A stretch of 64,000 bases of DNA from an uncultured Flavobacteriales bacterium (GCA_905479915.1 CAJQOH010000015.1:186001-250000); one strand, 5' to 3'. Counted from the stretch's first letter, positions 17,680 through 27,127 are shown. Notes: generated by a model from the letters alone, not told the origin. A program made the numbers and translations.

Positions 17680-18330
17680 ATGATAAAAGCAGAAAACATA
17701 CATAAGTCTTATGGCGATTTAGAAGTTCTAAAAGGTGTTGATCTTCACATAAAAAAAGGAGAAGTTGTCTCCATTGTGGGCTCTTCTGGAGCTGGAAAAT
17801 CTACTTTACTCCAAATTATTGGAACTTTAGATTTACCAAACACAGGTAATGTTGCTATAAATGAAGTAAACACATCTGTTTTAAATGATAAAGATTTGTC
17901 GTTGTTTAGAAATAAAAACATTGGTTTTGTTTTTCAATTTCACCATTTACTTCCAGAATTTACAGCTTTAGAAAATGTTTGTATTCCGGCATTTATTCAT
18001 AAAACCAATAAAGCTGAAGCCGAAAAAAAGGCCATGGAATTATTGAACAAGCTAGGTGTTGCTGATAGAGCAAGCCATAAACCTTCTGAACTTTCTGGTG
18101 GAGAACAACAAAGAGTTGCCGTTTGTAGAGCATTAATTAATAACCCTGCCGTTATTTTAGCTGACGAACCTTCTGGAAATCTAGATTCTGCCTCCGCTAA
18201 AGAATTGCACCAGTTATTTTTTACGTTACGTGACGAATTAAATCAAACCTTTGTTATTGTTACACATAATGAAGAATTAGCAAATATGGCGGATAGAAAA
18301 TTAACCATGAAAGATGGGAAAATTGTTTAA
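17680..18330 (+). CDS. lolD: LolD-like ABC transporter ATP-binding protein
   Basis: A 216-residue ATPase of the MacB/LolD branch, which powers lipoprotein release or related envelope transport. Walker [10 protein letters not shown] is near residue 34, Q-loop [10 protein letters not shown] near 87, signature LSGGEQQR near 138, Walker [13 protein letters not shown] and switch His VTHNEE. The membrane subunit (LolC/E) is not adjacent. It opens a run of plus-strand genes; the next (acyltransferase) starts 48 bases later. The leader is AACTTT-rich. LolD is the usual label for this branch in Bacteroidota, but another substrate is possible. Confidence 0.88.
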   Translation: MIKAENIHKSYGDLEVLKGVDLHIKKGEVVSIVGSSGAGKSTLLQIIGTLDLPNTGNVAINEVNTSVLNDKDLSLFRNKNIGFVFQFHHLLPEFTALENVCIPAFIHKTNKAEAEKKAMELLNKLGVADRASHKPSELSGGEQQRVAVCRALINNPAVILADEPSGNLDSASAKELHQLFFTLRDELNQTFVIVTHNEELANMADRKLTMKDGKIV

Positions 18331-18378
18331 TTCATACCTTAATTTCTTTTAATTTTACATTCTAAAAGGAACTCAAAA

Positions 18379-19200
18379 TTGCAAAAAAAATTCATAGACA
18401 TAGAAAAAGTAATCAAGGATAAAAACCCTAAGCTTTTAAAGTGGCTCCCTAAGTTTATTGTTAACTACCTTAAACGAATTGCTCATCAAGATGAAGTAAA
18501 CGAAATCTTGGATGACTTCAAAGATATCTATGATTACGAATTTAGTTCAGAATTAATTAAAAGGTTAAACATAAAAACAACTGTCTCTGGACAAGAAAAC
18601 ATCCCTAAAGAAGGAGGTTTTATTTTTGCTGCCAACCACCCTTTAGGAGGAATGGACGCAATGGCTTTAGTTACTGTTATTAAACCATACAGAAAAGACG
18701 TAAAGTTTATTGTTAATGATATTTTGTTAAACCTTAAAAATCTTAACGGTTTGTTTGTTGGAGTAAACAAACATGGAGGAAACACTAAGAGTTCGTTAAA
18801 AGTAATTGATGATTTATTTGCTTCAGATCAAGCCGTTTTTGTATTTCCTGCAGGATTAGTAAGCAGAAGAAAAAAAGGTGTAATTGCTGATTTAGAATGG
18901 AAAAAAACATTTATCACTAGAGCTAAAAAACACAACAAAACAATTATACCAGTTTATGTTGATGGAAGTTTATCTAACTTCTTTTACAACCTTTCTAATT
19001 TAAGATTTAAACTGGGTATTAAAGCCAATTTAGAAATGCTATATTTATGTGATGAATCTTTTAAACAAAGAGATAAAACATTAAATATAACGTTTGGAAA
19101 ACCTATTGAAGCATCTTTTTTTGACAATTCAAAGTCAGATAAAGAATGGAGTAAATGGATGGAAGAAAAAGTACATTCAATGAAAAAAATTAACAAATAG
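18379..19200 (+). CDS. glsA: PlsC-type O-acyltransferase (GlsA-like)
   Basis: A 273-residue lysophospholipid-acyltransferase-fold protein. The active-site motif is NHPLGGMDAM, with five residues between His and Asp instead of the usual four; this form is typical of the hemolysin/GlsA-like branch. VFPAGLVSRRKKG replaces the FPEGTRS block. In Bacteroides GlsA adds the second, ester-linked fatty acid to N-acyl-glycine. Here the next gene, three bases on, is the matching GNAT. Start is TTG (18379), preceded by AAAGGA. It begins the putative aminolipid operon. Substrate assignment is by analogy. Confidence 0.75.
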   Translation: MQKKFIDIEKVIKDKNPKLLKWLPKFIVNYLKRIAHQDEVNEILDDFKDIYDYEFSSELIKRLNIKTTVSGQENIPKEGGFIFAANHPLGGMDAMALVTVIKPYRKDVKFIVNDILLNLKNLNGLFVGVNKHGGNTKSSLKVIDDLFASDQAVFVFPAGLVSRRKKGVIADLEWKKTFITRAKKHNKTIIPVYVDGSLSNFFYNLSNLRFKLGIKANLEMLYLCDESFKQRDKTLNITFGKPIEASFFDNSKSDKEWSKWMEEKVHSMKKINK

Positions 19201-19203
19201 TAG

Positions 19204-20115
19204 ATGAGTAATACAATTGCACCAATAGACATAAAACTTATTGAGCAAGAGCTTAACGAGAACACTTTTGTTAGAAAAACTAACAAAGTAAATAATGAAA
19301 TTTATATTGTTAATTACCACAACGCTCCTAATGTTGTTAAAGAAATAGGACGATTAAGAGAAATTACTTTTTCTGAAGCTGGAGGAGGAACAGGAAAAGA
19401 CATTGATCTTGATGATTTTGACACTTCAGAAAATTGTTACGATCAACTAATAGTTTACGATAGAGACAATCAAATCATATCTAGTGGGTATCGATTTATC
19501 TATGGAGAAAAAGTTATAAATAATAGTGGTGATATTGCATTGTCAACAAAACATTATTTTAATTTCTCTGAAGAGTTTATAAATGATTATTTACCCTATA
19601 CAATTGAGCTTGGAAGATCTTGGGTTCATCCAGATTATCAGGCAGGAAAATCTAGAAAAGCATTATTTGCTTTAGACAACTTATGGGATGGCTTAGGTGC
19701 TATTACTATAAAATACCCTAACATGAAGTACTTTTTTGGTAAAGTAACCATGTACACATCCTACAATATAGATGCTCGAAATGCCTTACTTTTCTTTATG
19801 AACTCTTATTTCCCTGATAAAGATAAATTGGTAACCCCTATTCACCCTATTGAAGTAGATGCAGATTTATCAGGAATTAAAACCCTCCTTGATGGTAAAA
19901 GTTTTGATGATGGTCTAAAAGCGCTTAATGGATTTCTTAAAGAGTATAACGAAAGAGTTCCTCCGCTTATTAATATCTACATGAAACTCTCTCCTACGAT
20001 GAAATCATTTGGAACTGCTATTAATCCTGAATTTGGAGGTGTTGAAGAAACAGGAATATTAGTTACTACTGCTGATATTTACACTGAGAAAAAAGAAAGA
20101 CACATCAACTTTTAA
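19204..20115 (+). CDS. glsB: GNAT N-acyltransferase (GlsB/OlsB-like)
   Basis: A 303-residue protein of the OlsB/GlsB (hemolysin-type GNAT) family. It has an N-terminal segment around EIGRLREITFSEAGGGTGKD, which is the family hallmark (RxxxF...GTG), then YDQLIVYDRDNQIISSGYRF and ELGRSWVHPDYQ. GlsB of Bacteroides N-acylates glycine with 3-hydroxy fatty acids to start glycine-lipid and Gly-Ser dipeptide-lipid synthesis; OlsB does so with ornithine. The amino acid here cannot be told from sequence. Three bases follow the GlsA-like gene and twenty precede the adenylation enzyme. Confidence 0.8.
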   Translation: MSNTIAPIDIKLIEQELNENTFVRKTNKVNNEIYIVNYHNAPNVVKEIGRLREITFSEAGGGTGKDIDLDDFDTSENCYDQLIVYDRDNQIISSGYRFIYGEKVINNSGDIALSTKHYFNFSEEFINDYLPYTIELGRSWVHPDYQAGKSRKALFALDNLWDGLGAITIKYPNMKYFFGKVTMYTSYNIDARNALLFFMNSYFPDKDKLVTPIHPIEVDADLSGIKTLLDGKSFDDGLKALNGFLKEYNERVPPLINIYMKLSPTMKSFGTAINPEFGGVEETGILVTTADIYTEKKERHINF

Positions 20116-20135
20116 TTAAAATTCTGTGATGTTTC

Positions 20136-21608
20136 ATGACTAACTTTCTTAACATAATTACCGAAAACTTAGTTTTGCATCAAAACGAAAATGCATTCTG
20201 TATTAACGATCGTTTTTACACCTATAAAGAGTTTGGGCAAAAAATTGCTGGAATTGTAGAGAAAATAAATCATCTTGATCAACAAACCATTGTTGGTGTA
20301 ATTACTACTGACACTATTGAAACCTACGCAAGTATTATTGCACTATGGCTAAACAACCTTGTTTTTGTACCCATCAGCCCTAACAATTCAAAAAGCAGAA
20401 ATGAAATTATCATACAAGATACAGCTATTCAGACTATATTATCAGCTAACAAAGTAGACCCTAATACAATTGATAATTCTGATCACAACATCATTGAAAC
20501 AGCATCCTTATCAGCTCAAAATACAGTTAATAATTACAATACCGATTTAAATAATTTGCTCTACATATTATTTACTTCGGGAAGTTCAGGAAAACCTAAA
20601 GGAGTTCCTATTTCATTGAAAAATTTAAACTCTTTTGTAAAGTCTTTTTTTAAGATAGGATACCCTATTAATGAACAAGATCGGTTCTTACAAATTTTTG
20701 ATTTTACTTTTGATGTCTCAGTGCAGTCATATGTTTTACCATTAGTAAAAGGAGCTTCTATTTTTACTGTACCACAAACAGATATTAAATTTATTAATGC
20801 GCTCAAAATTTTAATTGCACATAAAATCACTTTTGCCAAACTAGTTCCTTCTACCCTCAATTACTTTAAACCTTATTTTAATAAAATAAACTTACCAGAC
20901 TTAAAGCACTCTCTTTTTTCTGGTGAAGCTTTACCTTACTCATTAGCTCAAGAATGGAGAAAATGTGTGCCTAACGCCAGCATAGAAAACCATTACGGAC
21001 CAACTGAAGCAACAATTGATTGCTTATATTATAAGCTAGAAAACAACGATGCTGAAAGCCATCAAGGCATCATGAGTATTGGAAAACCTTTTCATGAAAT
21101 AGATGCTCAAGTAATAGATCAAGAAGGAAACATCATCAATTCTGAAGAGCAGGGAGAATTAATAATACACGGTTCTCAAGTAACAAACGGATACATCAAT
21201 AACCCTTCAAAAAACAAGGAGAGCTTTATTGTAATAGATTCAAAAATCTATTACAAAACTGGAGATATTGTTTTTAAAAATAAGGTTGGAGATTACTTTT
21301 ACTGTGGAAGAAAAGACAATCAAATTCAAATACAAGGATATAGAGTAGAAATTGGTGAAGTAGAGTTTCAAGTTAAAAAGCTACTCCAATCTAAAAACAT
21401 TGTGATCACTTCCTATCAAGAAAACGATATTACTTCATTAGCTTTATTTATTGAGGGGGAAAAAGATTTTGAGATTGAAAAATTTGAAGTCAACCTAAAA
21501 ACTGCCTTGCCTTATTACATGCATCCAAAAAAAATTAATTTTGTAAAGCAATTCCCCTTAAGTACGAGCGGAAAAACTGATGTTAAACAATTAATAGAAT
21601 TACTTTAA
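20136..21608 (+). CDS. Stand-alone amino-acid adenylation enzyme (NRPS A-domain-like)
   Basis: A 490-residue ANL-superfamily enzyme that should activate a carboxylic acid as the adenylate and load it on a carrier protein. Core motifs: LFTSGSSGKPKGVP (A3), FDFTFDVSVQSY (A4, whose FDVS Asp is the usual binder of an alpha-amino group), NHYGPTEAT (A5), YKTGDIV (A7), GRKDNQIQIQGYRVEIGE (A8) and PLSTSGKTD with the late Lys (A10). It looks like DltA or a free A-domain rather than acyl-CoA synthetase. No condensation domain or DltB/DltD is present. The carrier is two genes downstream. Substrate (Ser, Gly or Ala?) is unknown. Confidence 0.88.
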   Translation: MTNFLNIITENLVLHQNENAFCINDRFYTYKEFGQKIAGIVEKINHLDQQTIVGVITTDTIETYASIIALWLNNLVFVPISPNNSKSRNEIIIQDTAIQTILSANKVDPNTIDNSDHNIIETASLSAQNTVNNYNTDLNNLLYILFTSGSSGKPKGVPISLKNLNSFVKSFFKIGYPINEQDRFLQIFDFTFDVSVQSYVLPLVKGASIFTVPQTDIKFINALKILIAHKITFAKLVPSTLNYFKPYFNKINLPDLKHSLFSGEALPYSLAQEWRKCVPNASIENHYGPTEATIDCLYYKLENNDAESHQGIMSIGKPFHEIDAQVIDQEGNIINSEEQGELIIHGSQVTNGYINNPSKNKESFIVIDSKIYYKTGDIVFKNKVGDYFYCGRKDNQIQIQGYRVEIGEVEFQVKKLLQSKNIVITSYQENDITSLALFIEGEKDFEIEKFEVNLKTALPYYMHPKKINFVKQFPLSTSGKTDVKQLIELL

Positions 21609-21609
21609 A

Positions 21610-22347
21610 TTGGAGATAGACATTTCTAAAATAGCAGTAAACCACCATTTTTCCCTTTACAGAGAATTAGCTGATGCTACTCAATCTTCTAACGGCATTG
21701 AATCTTGTTTAACTCCGGAAAACTCATTTCCAAATTTCATTTTTAACGAAAATGAAGATTTTAATTTAAACACTATTCAAGAACTTGTTCAAAACAATAA
21801 AATTCCAGCATTTTGGATTACTGACAATAAAGATGTAGCCACTCAAATTAATAAGAACGGGTTTAAACTAATAAGAGCTTGGCCGTTATTGGTAATGAAT
21901 AAAAGTGAATTAATTGCACCTCGAAAAGTAGATCATTTTAAACTAATTAAGATTAGCAACCCTTCTGATTTAGCTGAGTGGAAAGCTATAGTTGAAGCAG
22001 AATACAACTATAGTTTCAAAATAGAGACTTTAGAAAATTGGTTCAATAAAACATCCATAGATTTTTTTATTGGAAAAGTAAATGATACCGTAGTTTCTGC
22101 CACGCTAAACTTTACAAGCAACAACATTGTTGGTTCACACTTAACAGCAACAAAAGAAACATACCGTAAAAAAGGCATAGGAATGCAAACAGTTTATGAT
22201 GCTTTAAATCATTCTTTTAAAAGCGGTACTGTACAATCAATTGCTTCTTCTACCGAACTAGGAATAAATGCATGGAAAAAAATTGGATATAACGTTTTAG
22301 ATGATAAACTTTACATCAATTGGTATTTAGGAACACACACCGTATAA
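21610..22347 (+). CDS. GNAT-family acyl/aminoacyltransferase
   Basis: A 245-residue two-part protein. The first ~110 residues form a degenerate GNAT-like half, and the second half is a full GNAT with the acyl-CoA-binding motif YRKKGIGMQTVYDAL near residue 190 and SSTELGINAWKKIGY after it. It starts at TTG (21610), one base after the adenylation gene, and its stop overlaps the ATG of the carrier gene (TAATG). That coupling suggests it works with the adenylate/carrier pair, for example by moving the carrier-bound group to an amine. The acceptor is unknown. Confidence 0.82.
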   Translation: MEIDISKIAVNHHFSLYRELADATQSSNGIESCLTPENSFPNFIFNENEDFNLNTIQELVQNNKIPAFWITDNKDVATQINKNGFKLIRAWPLLVMNKSELIAPRKVDHFKLIKISNPSDLAEWKAIVEAEYNYSFKIETLENWFNKTSIDFFIGKVNDTVVSATLNFTSNNIVGSHLTATKETYRKKGIGMQTVYDALNHSFKSGTVQSIASSTELGINAWKKIGYNVLDDKLYINWYLGTHTV

Positions 22348-22589
22348 TGGAACAATTATTAGATCAACTAGAAGTAATTTTTATTAGAGTTTTTAAAAAA
22401 GAAAATTTAAAAATAACCCTAACAACTTCTGCTGAAGATATTAATAATTGGGACTCTTTAAGCCATGTTTTGTTATTAAATGAAATTGAAAAAGAATTTG
22501 AAATTCAATTTGAATTAGAAGAAATACTTAATTTTAAAACGGTAGAAGATATACTTAAATCTATTGCCTCAAAAAACAATGGAGCTTAA
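22347..22589 (+). CDS. Discrete acyl/peptidyl carrier protein
   Basis: An 80-residue four-helix carrier protein. The phosphopantetheine site is Ser in NNWDSLSHVLLLNEIEKEF near residue 33. The start is the ATG at 22347, which shares its A with the previous stop; an upstream in-frame ATG at 22320 would give an unusual extension. The protein is acidic, like other ACP/PCPs. It sits between two GNAT-like genes and two genes after the adenylation enzyme, so it is most likely loaded by that enzyme rather than a general fatty-acid ACP. Confidence 0.88.
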   Translation: MEQLLDQLEVIFIRVFKKENLKITLTTSAEDINNWDSLSHVLLLNEIEKEFEIQFELEEILNFKTVEDILKSIASKNNGA

Positions 22590-23628
22590 AACCGTTCTTA
22601 TTTCCGAATTACCCGATTTTGTAAAATCTGATCTTTACGAAAACTCTAAAAACTGTCCTATTACAGTACACAGAGCAATTTCTCAACACCATAATCCAAG
22701 AGCAGATAATAATGACCCCGCACTAATCGTTGCAATAGAAAAGAAAAATATTGTAGGATTTATAGGCTTTTTGCCAGATACAATTAAGGCTACAAAGGTA
22801 TATTGGAACAGCTGCTGGTGGGTAGATAAAGAGTATTCAAACGTTGCTATCCCTCTTTTATTAAACTTTATTAAAACAGGTAAAGAACAAATTATATTAA
22901 CTGATTTTACTCCCCACACTAAAGAAATAATTGATCAATTAAACTTCTTCAACACACTTAAACTTAACAATGGATTTAGAGGGTATCTTAAACTAAATCT
23001 AAACGAACTACTTCCTAAAAAGAATATAAAACTCAAGCCGTTCAAGTTTCTATTTAAAATTATGGATAGCTGTATTAATATTTTAATCCAGCCTAAGGCA
23101 AAACCTATAGAACTGCAACCCGAAGAAATTACAAGTCTTAATAAGGATGATGTTGAGTTTATTAAATCTCATTCAGAACAGGAACTCATTCAAAGAAATA
23201 AAGCAGAAATTGAATGGATTTCTAATTATCCATGGGTAAAAAACACGTCAAACGAATACAAGAATTACCCTTTCACTTCAGCTGCTAGACAGTTTAATAC
23301 TAAAGTTTTTAGATTAACCAAAAGCCATAAAACCGTTGCCCTAATTTATTTAAGAAGATTAAATCATGAGCTTACAATTCCTTTTATTTATTACGAAGCT
23401 GACAGTCTAAATGCTATTTCGCAATTCATTTACAACAATGCTGTTGAGCATAAATGCATTAACATAACTACCTATAACACTCAACTAATAAAAGTTTTAA
23501 AAGGAAACTTCACCTTTATTGTGAAACGAGAGTTATCAAGAGATTTTGCCTATCACAAATCTTTACAACATCTAATTAAAAATACAGTTACTTTACAAGA
23601 TGGTGATGCGGATGTTGCTTTCTGTTAA
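22579..23628 (+). CDS. GNAT-like protein of unknown specificity
   Basis: A 349-residue protein not assigned to a named family. Residues ~30-130 look like a GNAT core (ALIVAIEKKNIVGFIGFLPD, then SCWWVDKEYSNVAIPLLL). The C-terminal half repeats a similar beta-alpha pattern (AARQFNTKVFRLTKSHKTVALIYL). The chosen ATG (22579) overlaps the carrier gene by 11 bases; a TTG at 22564 is less likely. There is no signal peptide. Tight overlap places it in the same operon. It may be a tandem-GNAT transferase. Confidence 0.7.
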   Translation: MELKTVLISELPDFVKSDLYENSKNCPITVHRAISQHHNPRADNNDPALIVAIEKKNIVGFIGFLPDTIKATKVYWNSCWWVDKEYSNVAIPLLLNFIKTGKEQIILTDFTPHTKEIIDQLNFFNTLKLNNGFRGYLKLNLNELLPKKNIKLKPFKFLFKIMDSCINILIQPKAKPIELQPEEITSLNKDDVEFIKSHSEQELIQRNKAEIEWISNYPWVKNTSNEYKNYPFTSAARQFNTKVFRLTKSHKTVALIYLRRLNHELTIPFIYYEADSLNAISQFIYNNAVEHKCINITTYNTQLIKVLKGNFTFIVKRELSRDFAYHKSLQHLIKNTVTLQDGDADVAFC

Positions 23629-23637
23629 AATATAAAA

Positions 23638-24540
23638 TTGAATATAAAATACCTTACATATCAAAACATAGATAAAGAAAAATGGGACGAGTGTGTTTCA
23701 TCATCAAAAAATCATTTGGTCTACGCAGAATCTTGGTATTTAGATATTGTATGTAGTAAAAATTGGGATGCCCTAATTTTAAACGATTACGAAACTGTTG
23801 TGCCACTTCCTCTCAAATCTAAAATGGGGTTAACTTATGTTCAACAACCAATTTGGACACAGCAGCTAGGTATTTTTTCTAAGTATGAGATCACTGCTAA
23901 TACAACTCATTTATTCTTAAAAGAAATTCCAACGAAACTAGCTATTATAAGTCTAAATTTAAATGAAACAAATTTTTCTAACCAAACTAAACTTACCACC
24001 AAAACAAATCTTGTACTTAAACTGAATAAACCTTTCGAAGATTTACAAACTTCTTTTTCATCCAACACAAAAAGGAACTGTAAAAAATCTAGGGCAGAAA
24101 AATTAGAAATTGATTTTGAGAATAATAACATCAACTTGTTCATTGATTTTTTTAAGGAAAACATCTCAAAACCTATCTCAGAATTTCATCACAACAGTTT
24201 AAAAGAACTTGTTACCAAAAGTATACAATCGAAAAAGGGATGTATCATGCTGGTAAAACATCAAAACGAAATAGTTGCTGCATCATTCATCCTTAAATCT
24301 AAGAACCGACTAATTTATAGAACAGGAACATCTAATGAAAAAGGAAAAAAATTAAAAGCAATGTTTTTCCTCATAGAATCCCTTATTAAAAAACACGAAG
24401 ACTCAAACTATCTACTAGATTTTGAAGGCTCAGAAATAGATGGTGTTGCCAGATTTTATAAAGGTTTTGGAGCTAAGGATCAGCCTTATTATTATTACAA
24501 AAAAACCAACAATAAATTATTGAAGTTGGTAGGAAAATAA
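23638..24540 (+). CDS. FemAB-like / BioF2-type GNAT acyltransferase
   Basis: A 300-residue protein with the double-GNAT layout of FemAB-like proteins (Acetyltransf_6 type). Signs are the SSNTKRNCKKSRAEKLEI segment, then VKHQNEIVAASFILKSKNRLIYRTGTSN and the final LLDFEGSEIDGVARFYKGFGA, a common end of the Bacteroidota members. FemAB relatives transfer amino acids to amines of peptidoglycan or lipids. It starts at TTG (23638), nine bases after the previous stop, and ends the operon. Its stop lies three bases from the convergent sulfotransferase gene. Confidence 0.8.
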   Translation: MNIKYLTYQNIDKEKWDECVSSSKNHLVYAESWYLDIVCSKNWDALILNDYETVVPLPLKSKMGLTYVQQPIWTQQLGIFSKYEITANTTHLFLKEIPTKLAIISLNLNETNFSNQTKLTTKTNLVLKLNKPFEDLQTSFSSNTKRNCKKSRAEKLEIDFENNNINLFIDFFKENISKPISEFHHNSLKELVTKSIQSKKGCIMLVKHQNEIVAASFILKSKNRLIYRTGTSNEKGKKLKAMFFLIESLIKKHEDSNYLLDFEGSEIDGVARFYKGFGAKDQPYYYYKKTNNKLLKLVGK

Positions 24541-24543
24541 TTG

Positions 24544-25416
24544 CTAAAATTCTATCCCAAAATCTTCTTTAAGTTGAATCAAATCTTCTTTAAAATAGTG
24601 ATTACAGAAATCCTTTTCTTCTGTAGTTAAAACCCTATATGCTTGTTCTCTTCTATTCACATTCTTTACCATTTCCACAACATTAGAGTTCAAAATAATA
24701 TTTCTTAGAAAAGATATTTGTAAAGGCTTGCTTATCAGTTTTCTTACCGGGTGATCTCGATTAACTAAAAACTTATTTAACGTTTTATTCTTAATTCCAG
24801 CTGCTTTATTTTGACTGGTTAATTGTTCTAAATGAATTTTTTCAATACCTAAAAAGGTAAAATATTCATCCATTAAACCTTGAGGATTACTCTTAAGTTG
24901 ATCAGTTGTACAGATAAAAAGTTGCTCTCTTTTAAAATAGCTTAACCAGTGTGTTAAATGCAAATGGTATAAGCTTCCATAAAAATTACAATGATTGTTT
25001 TGCTGAATAATATCACCCTCCTTTAAAACTGTATCTTCTTGTTGCTGACTTTCAATTAATGATATGGATCCATCAATATATCCATGATTAACTGAAAAAT
25101 TATAATTTGAATAGGTTCTGGTTGAGGGCTCTCTTAAAATGACAGTAATTTTTGCTTCAGGATTATAATCAAACAAACGCCTTGGGGCTTCCTTATCCAT
25201 CAATAGATAAGTATCTGAAGTTACATTAAGTGCACCTTCTTTTTCTTTAAAAAAGGAATTTAAAAAACGTGTACCTCGTTTATAATGATCTTCTACAGAA
25301 AAGTAAGTTACTTCCTTTATTGAAGAAAAGTTAACAGCACTGTGTTGTTTTAAATAAGCAACCAAACTTGTTGTTCCAGCCCTTCCTGATCCTATTATTA
25401 TATGATTAAGTTTCAT
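24544..25416 (-). CDS. Sulfotransferase-family protein
   Basis: A 290-residue PAPS-dependent sulfotransferase fold. The PAPS 5'-phosphosulfate loop is IIIGSGRAGTTSLVAYLKQH near the N-terminus, and the 3'-phosphate loop is VILREPSTRTYSNYNFSVNHG near residue 105. I take the ATG at 25416 as start. A TTG at 25443 would read through the rny terminator hairpin. The acceptor could be a polysaccharide, lipid or small molecule. It converges on the aminolipid operon, which makes a sulfated lipid or glycan head group conceivable but unproven. Confidence 0.85.
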   Translation of the reverse strand: MKLNHIIIGSGRAGTTSLVAYLKQHSAVNFSSIKEVTYFSVEDHYKRGTRFLNSFFKEKEGALNVTSDTYLLMDKEAPRRLFDYNPEAKITVILREPSTRTYSNYNFSVNHGYIDGSISLIESQQQEDTVLKEGDIIQQNNHCNFYGSLYHLHLTHWLSYFKREQLFICTTDQLKSNPQGLMDEYFTFLGIEKIHLEQLTSQNKAAGIKNKTLNKFLVNRDHPVRKLISKPLQISFLRNIILNSNVVEMVKNVNRREQAYRVLTTEEKDFCNHYFKEDLIQLKEDFGIEF

Positions 25417-25421
25417 AAAAG

Positions 25422-25456
25422 AAAATCCCCAACTTTTATTCAAAGGTGGGGATTTT
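25422..25456 (-). terminator. Terminator of rny
   Basis: AAAATCCCCA (25422-25431) pairs perfectly with TGGGGATTTT (25447-25456). It lies 22 bases after the rny stop and six bases before the sulfotransferase ATG. On the minus strand the arm ends in TTTTCTTTT. Confidence 0.75.
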
Positions 25457-25478
25457 GTATTAAATAATTGTAATGAAT

Positions 25479-27020
25479 TTACTTCGCATAATTAACAGCT
25501 CTTTTCTCTCTAATAACAGTAACCTTAACCTGTCCTGGATAAGTCATTTCTGTTTGAATTTTTTCTGCTAAATTAAATGACATAGTATCTGCTTCAGCAT
25601 CACTTACCTTTCCACTTTCAACAATTACCCTTAACTCTCTACCTGCTTGTATTGCATAAGCTTGCTCTACACCTGGATAAGTCATTCCTATTTTTTCTAA
25701 ATCTTTAATACGGTTAATGTACTGTTCCATCACCTCACGTCTCGCTCCTGGTCTTGCTCCAGAAATAGCATCACACACCTGAACTATAGGAGAAATAATA
25801 GAAGTCATTTCAATCTCATCGTGGTGAGCACCAATTGCATTTAAAACATCAGGTTTCTCTTTATATTTTTCAGCGATTTTCATCCCCAAAATAGCGTGTG
25901 GTAATTCTGGCTCATCATCTGGTACTTTACCTATATCGTGTAACAATCCAGCTCTTTTAGCAACTTTAGCATTTAATCCTAATTCTGATGCCATTGTAGC
26001 ACATAAATTAGCAACCTCTCTAGAGTGCTGCAATAAGTTCTGTCCGTAAGAAGAACGGTATTTCATTCTACCAACCATTCTAATTAATTCTGGATGTAAA
26101 CCATGAATTCCTAGATCAATAGTGGTTCTTTTTCCTACTTCTAAAATTTCTTCTTCTAATTTTTTCTTGGTCTTCTTAGCAACCTCTTCAATTCTTGCTG
26201 GGTGAATTCTACCATCAGAAACCAATTGATGTAGAGAAAGTCTTGCAATCTCTCTTCTAACGGGGTCAAAACAAGAAAGAATAATTGCTTCTGGTGTATC
26301 GTCAACAATAATTTCTACACCTGTAGCAGCTTCTAAGGCTCTAATGTTACGCCCTTCTCTACCAATAATTCTACCCTTAATCTCATCACTCTCAATTCTG
26401 AAGATAGAAACAGAATTTTCAACAGCTTGTTCAGTAGCAACTCTTTGTATTGTTTGAACAACAATTTTACGAGCCTCTTTATTGGCATTAAGCTTAGCTT
26501 CCTCAACAACATCTTTAATCAAAGCCAAAGCATCTGTCTTAGCTTCATCTTTTAATGCGTCAACTAATTCTGCTTTTGCTTCATCAGCTTTTAAACCTGA
26601 AATTGCTTCTAATTGTTCTACTTGTTTTCTATGAGCAGACGCTAAATCATTCTCCTTACTCTCAACAATCTCTAATTGTTGTGTTAAATTTTCTTTAATA
26701 CGAATAACTTCTTTTTCTTTCCTTTTAGCATCTTCAATTTGCTTTGACGCTGAATCGTTTTTTTGTTTCGCACGATTTTCTAAATCAGCAATTTTACGTT
26801 CTCTTTCGTTAATTACCTTTTCGTGTTCTTCTTTAAGTGCTAAAAACTTTTCTTTTGCCTGTAGTAATTTTTCTTTCTTAATTACTTCTGCATCAGCCTT
26901 AGCATCTTCTACAATTTTACTGCCCTTACCTTCTGCAGCTTTTTTCATCATCATCATAACAACGGCACCAATTATAGCCCCACCTATTACAAATCCGATA
27001 ACAATACTTAGTATGTCCAT
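25479..27020 (-). CDS. rny: Ribonuclease Y
   Basis: A 513-residue membrane-anchored endoribonuclease that starts mRNA decay. One N-terminal transmembrane helix ([18 protein letters not shown]), a long coiled coil (about 30-190), a KH domain with [21 protein letters not shown], and an HD domain with HSREVANLC and GLLHDIGK. All expected residues are present and length is normal. Upstream lie a leader with competing hairpins, the 6S-like RNA and zapA, all on the same strand. A clean terminator follows. Confidence 0.97.
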   Translation of the reverse strand: MDILSIVIGFVIGGAIIGAVVMMMMKKAAEGKGSKIVEDAKADAEVIKKEKLLQAKEKFLALKEEHEKVINERERKIADLENRAKQKNDSASKQIEDAKRKEKEVIRIKENLTQQLEIVESKENDLASAHRKQVEQLEAISGLKADEAKAELVDALKDEAKTDALALIKDVVEEAKLNANKEARKIVVQTIQRVATEQAVENSVSIFRIESDEIKGRIIGREGRNIRALEAATGVEIIVDDTPEAIILSCFDPVRREIARLSLHQLVSDGRIHPARIEEVAKKTKKKLEEEILEVGKRTTIDLGIHGLHPELIRMVGRMKYRSSYGQNLLQHSREVANLCATMASELGLNAKVAKRAGLLHDIGKVPDDEPELPHAILGMKIAEKYKEKPDVLNAIGAHHDEIEMTSIISPIVQVCDAISGARPGARREVMEQYINRIKDLEKIGMTYPGVEQAYAIQAGRELRVIVESGKVSDAEADTMSFNLAEKIQTEMTYPGQVKVTVIREKRAVNYAK

Positions 27021-27060
27021 TTTACTTTAATTATTTAGTGACTTGTGCTCTGCTTTTGGA

Positions 27061-27106
27061 GATTGTACTTTAAGGTTGTTACAAGGCTTAAAGTTTTGTA
27101 ACAATC
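27061..27106 (-). promoter_or_regulatory. Two mutually exclusive hairpins in the rny leader
   Basis: Bases 27061-27066 and 27067-27074 can pair with 27101-27106 and 27087-27094, giving one long, bulged stem. Alternatively 27076-27084 pairs perfectly with 27096-27104 (9 bp). The two folds share bases and cannot coexist. They lie about 40 bases before the rny ATG and could influence rny expression. Confidence 0.4.
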
Positions 27107-27127
27107 TTTTCACATTATTTTCGGCAT

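Noticed and set aside
20136-24540. A dlt-type D-alanylation operon
   Set aside because: DltA- and DltC-like parts are present, but DltB and DltD are missing and the neighbours are GNAT/FemAB-type transferases.
25417-25443. Longer sulfotransferase starting at TTG
   Set aside because: It would translate the rny terminator hairpin; the PAPS loop begins just after the ATG at 25416.
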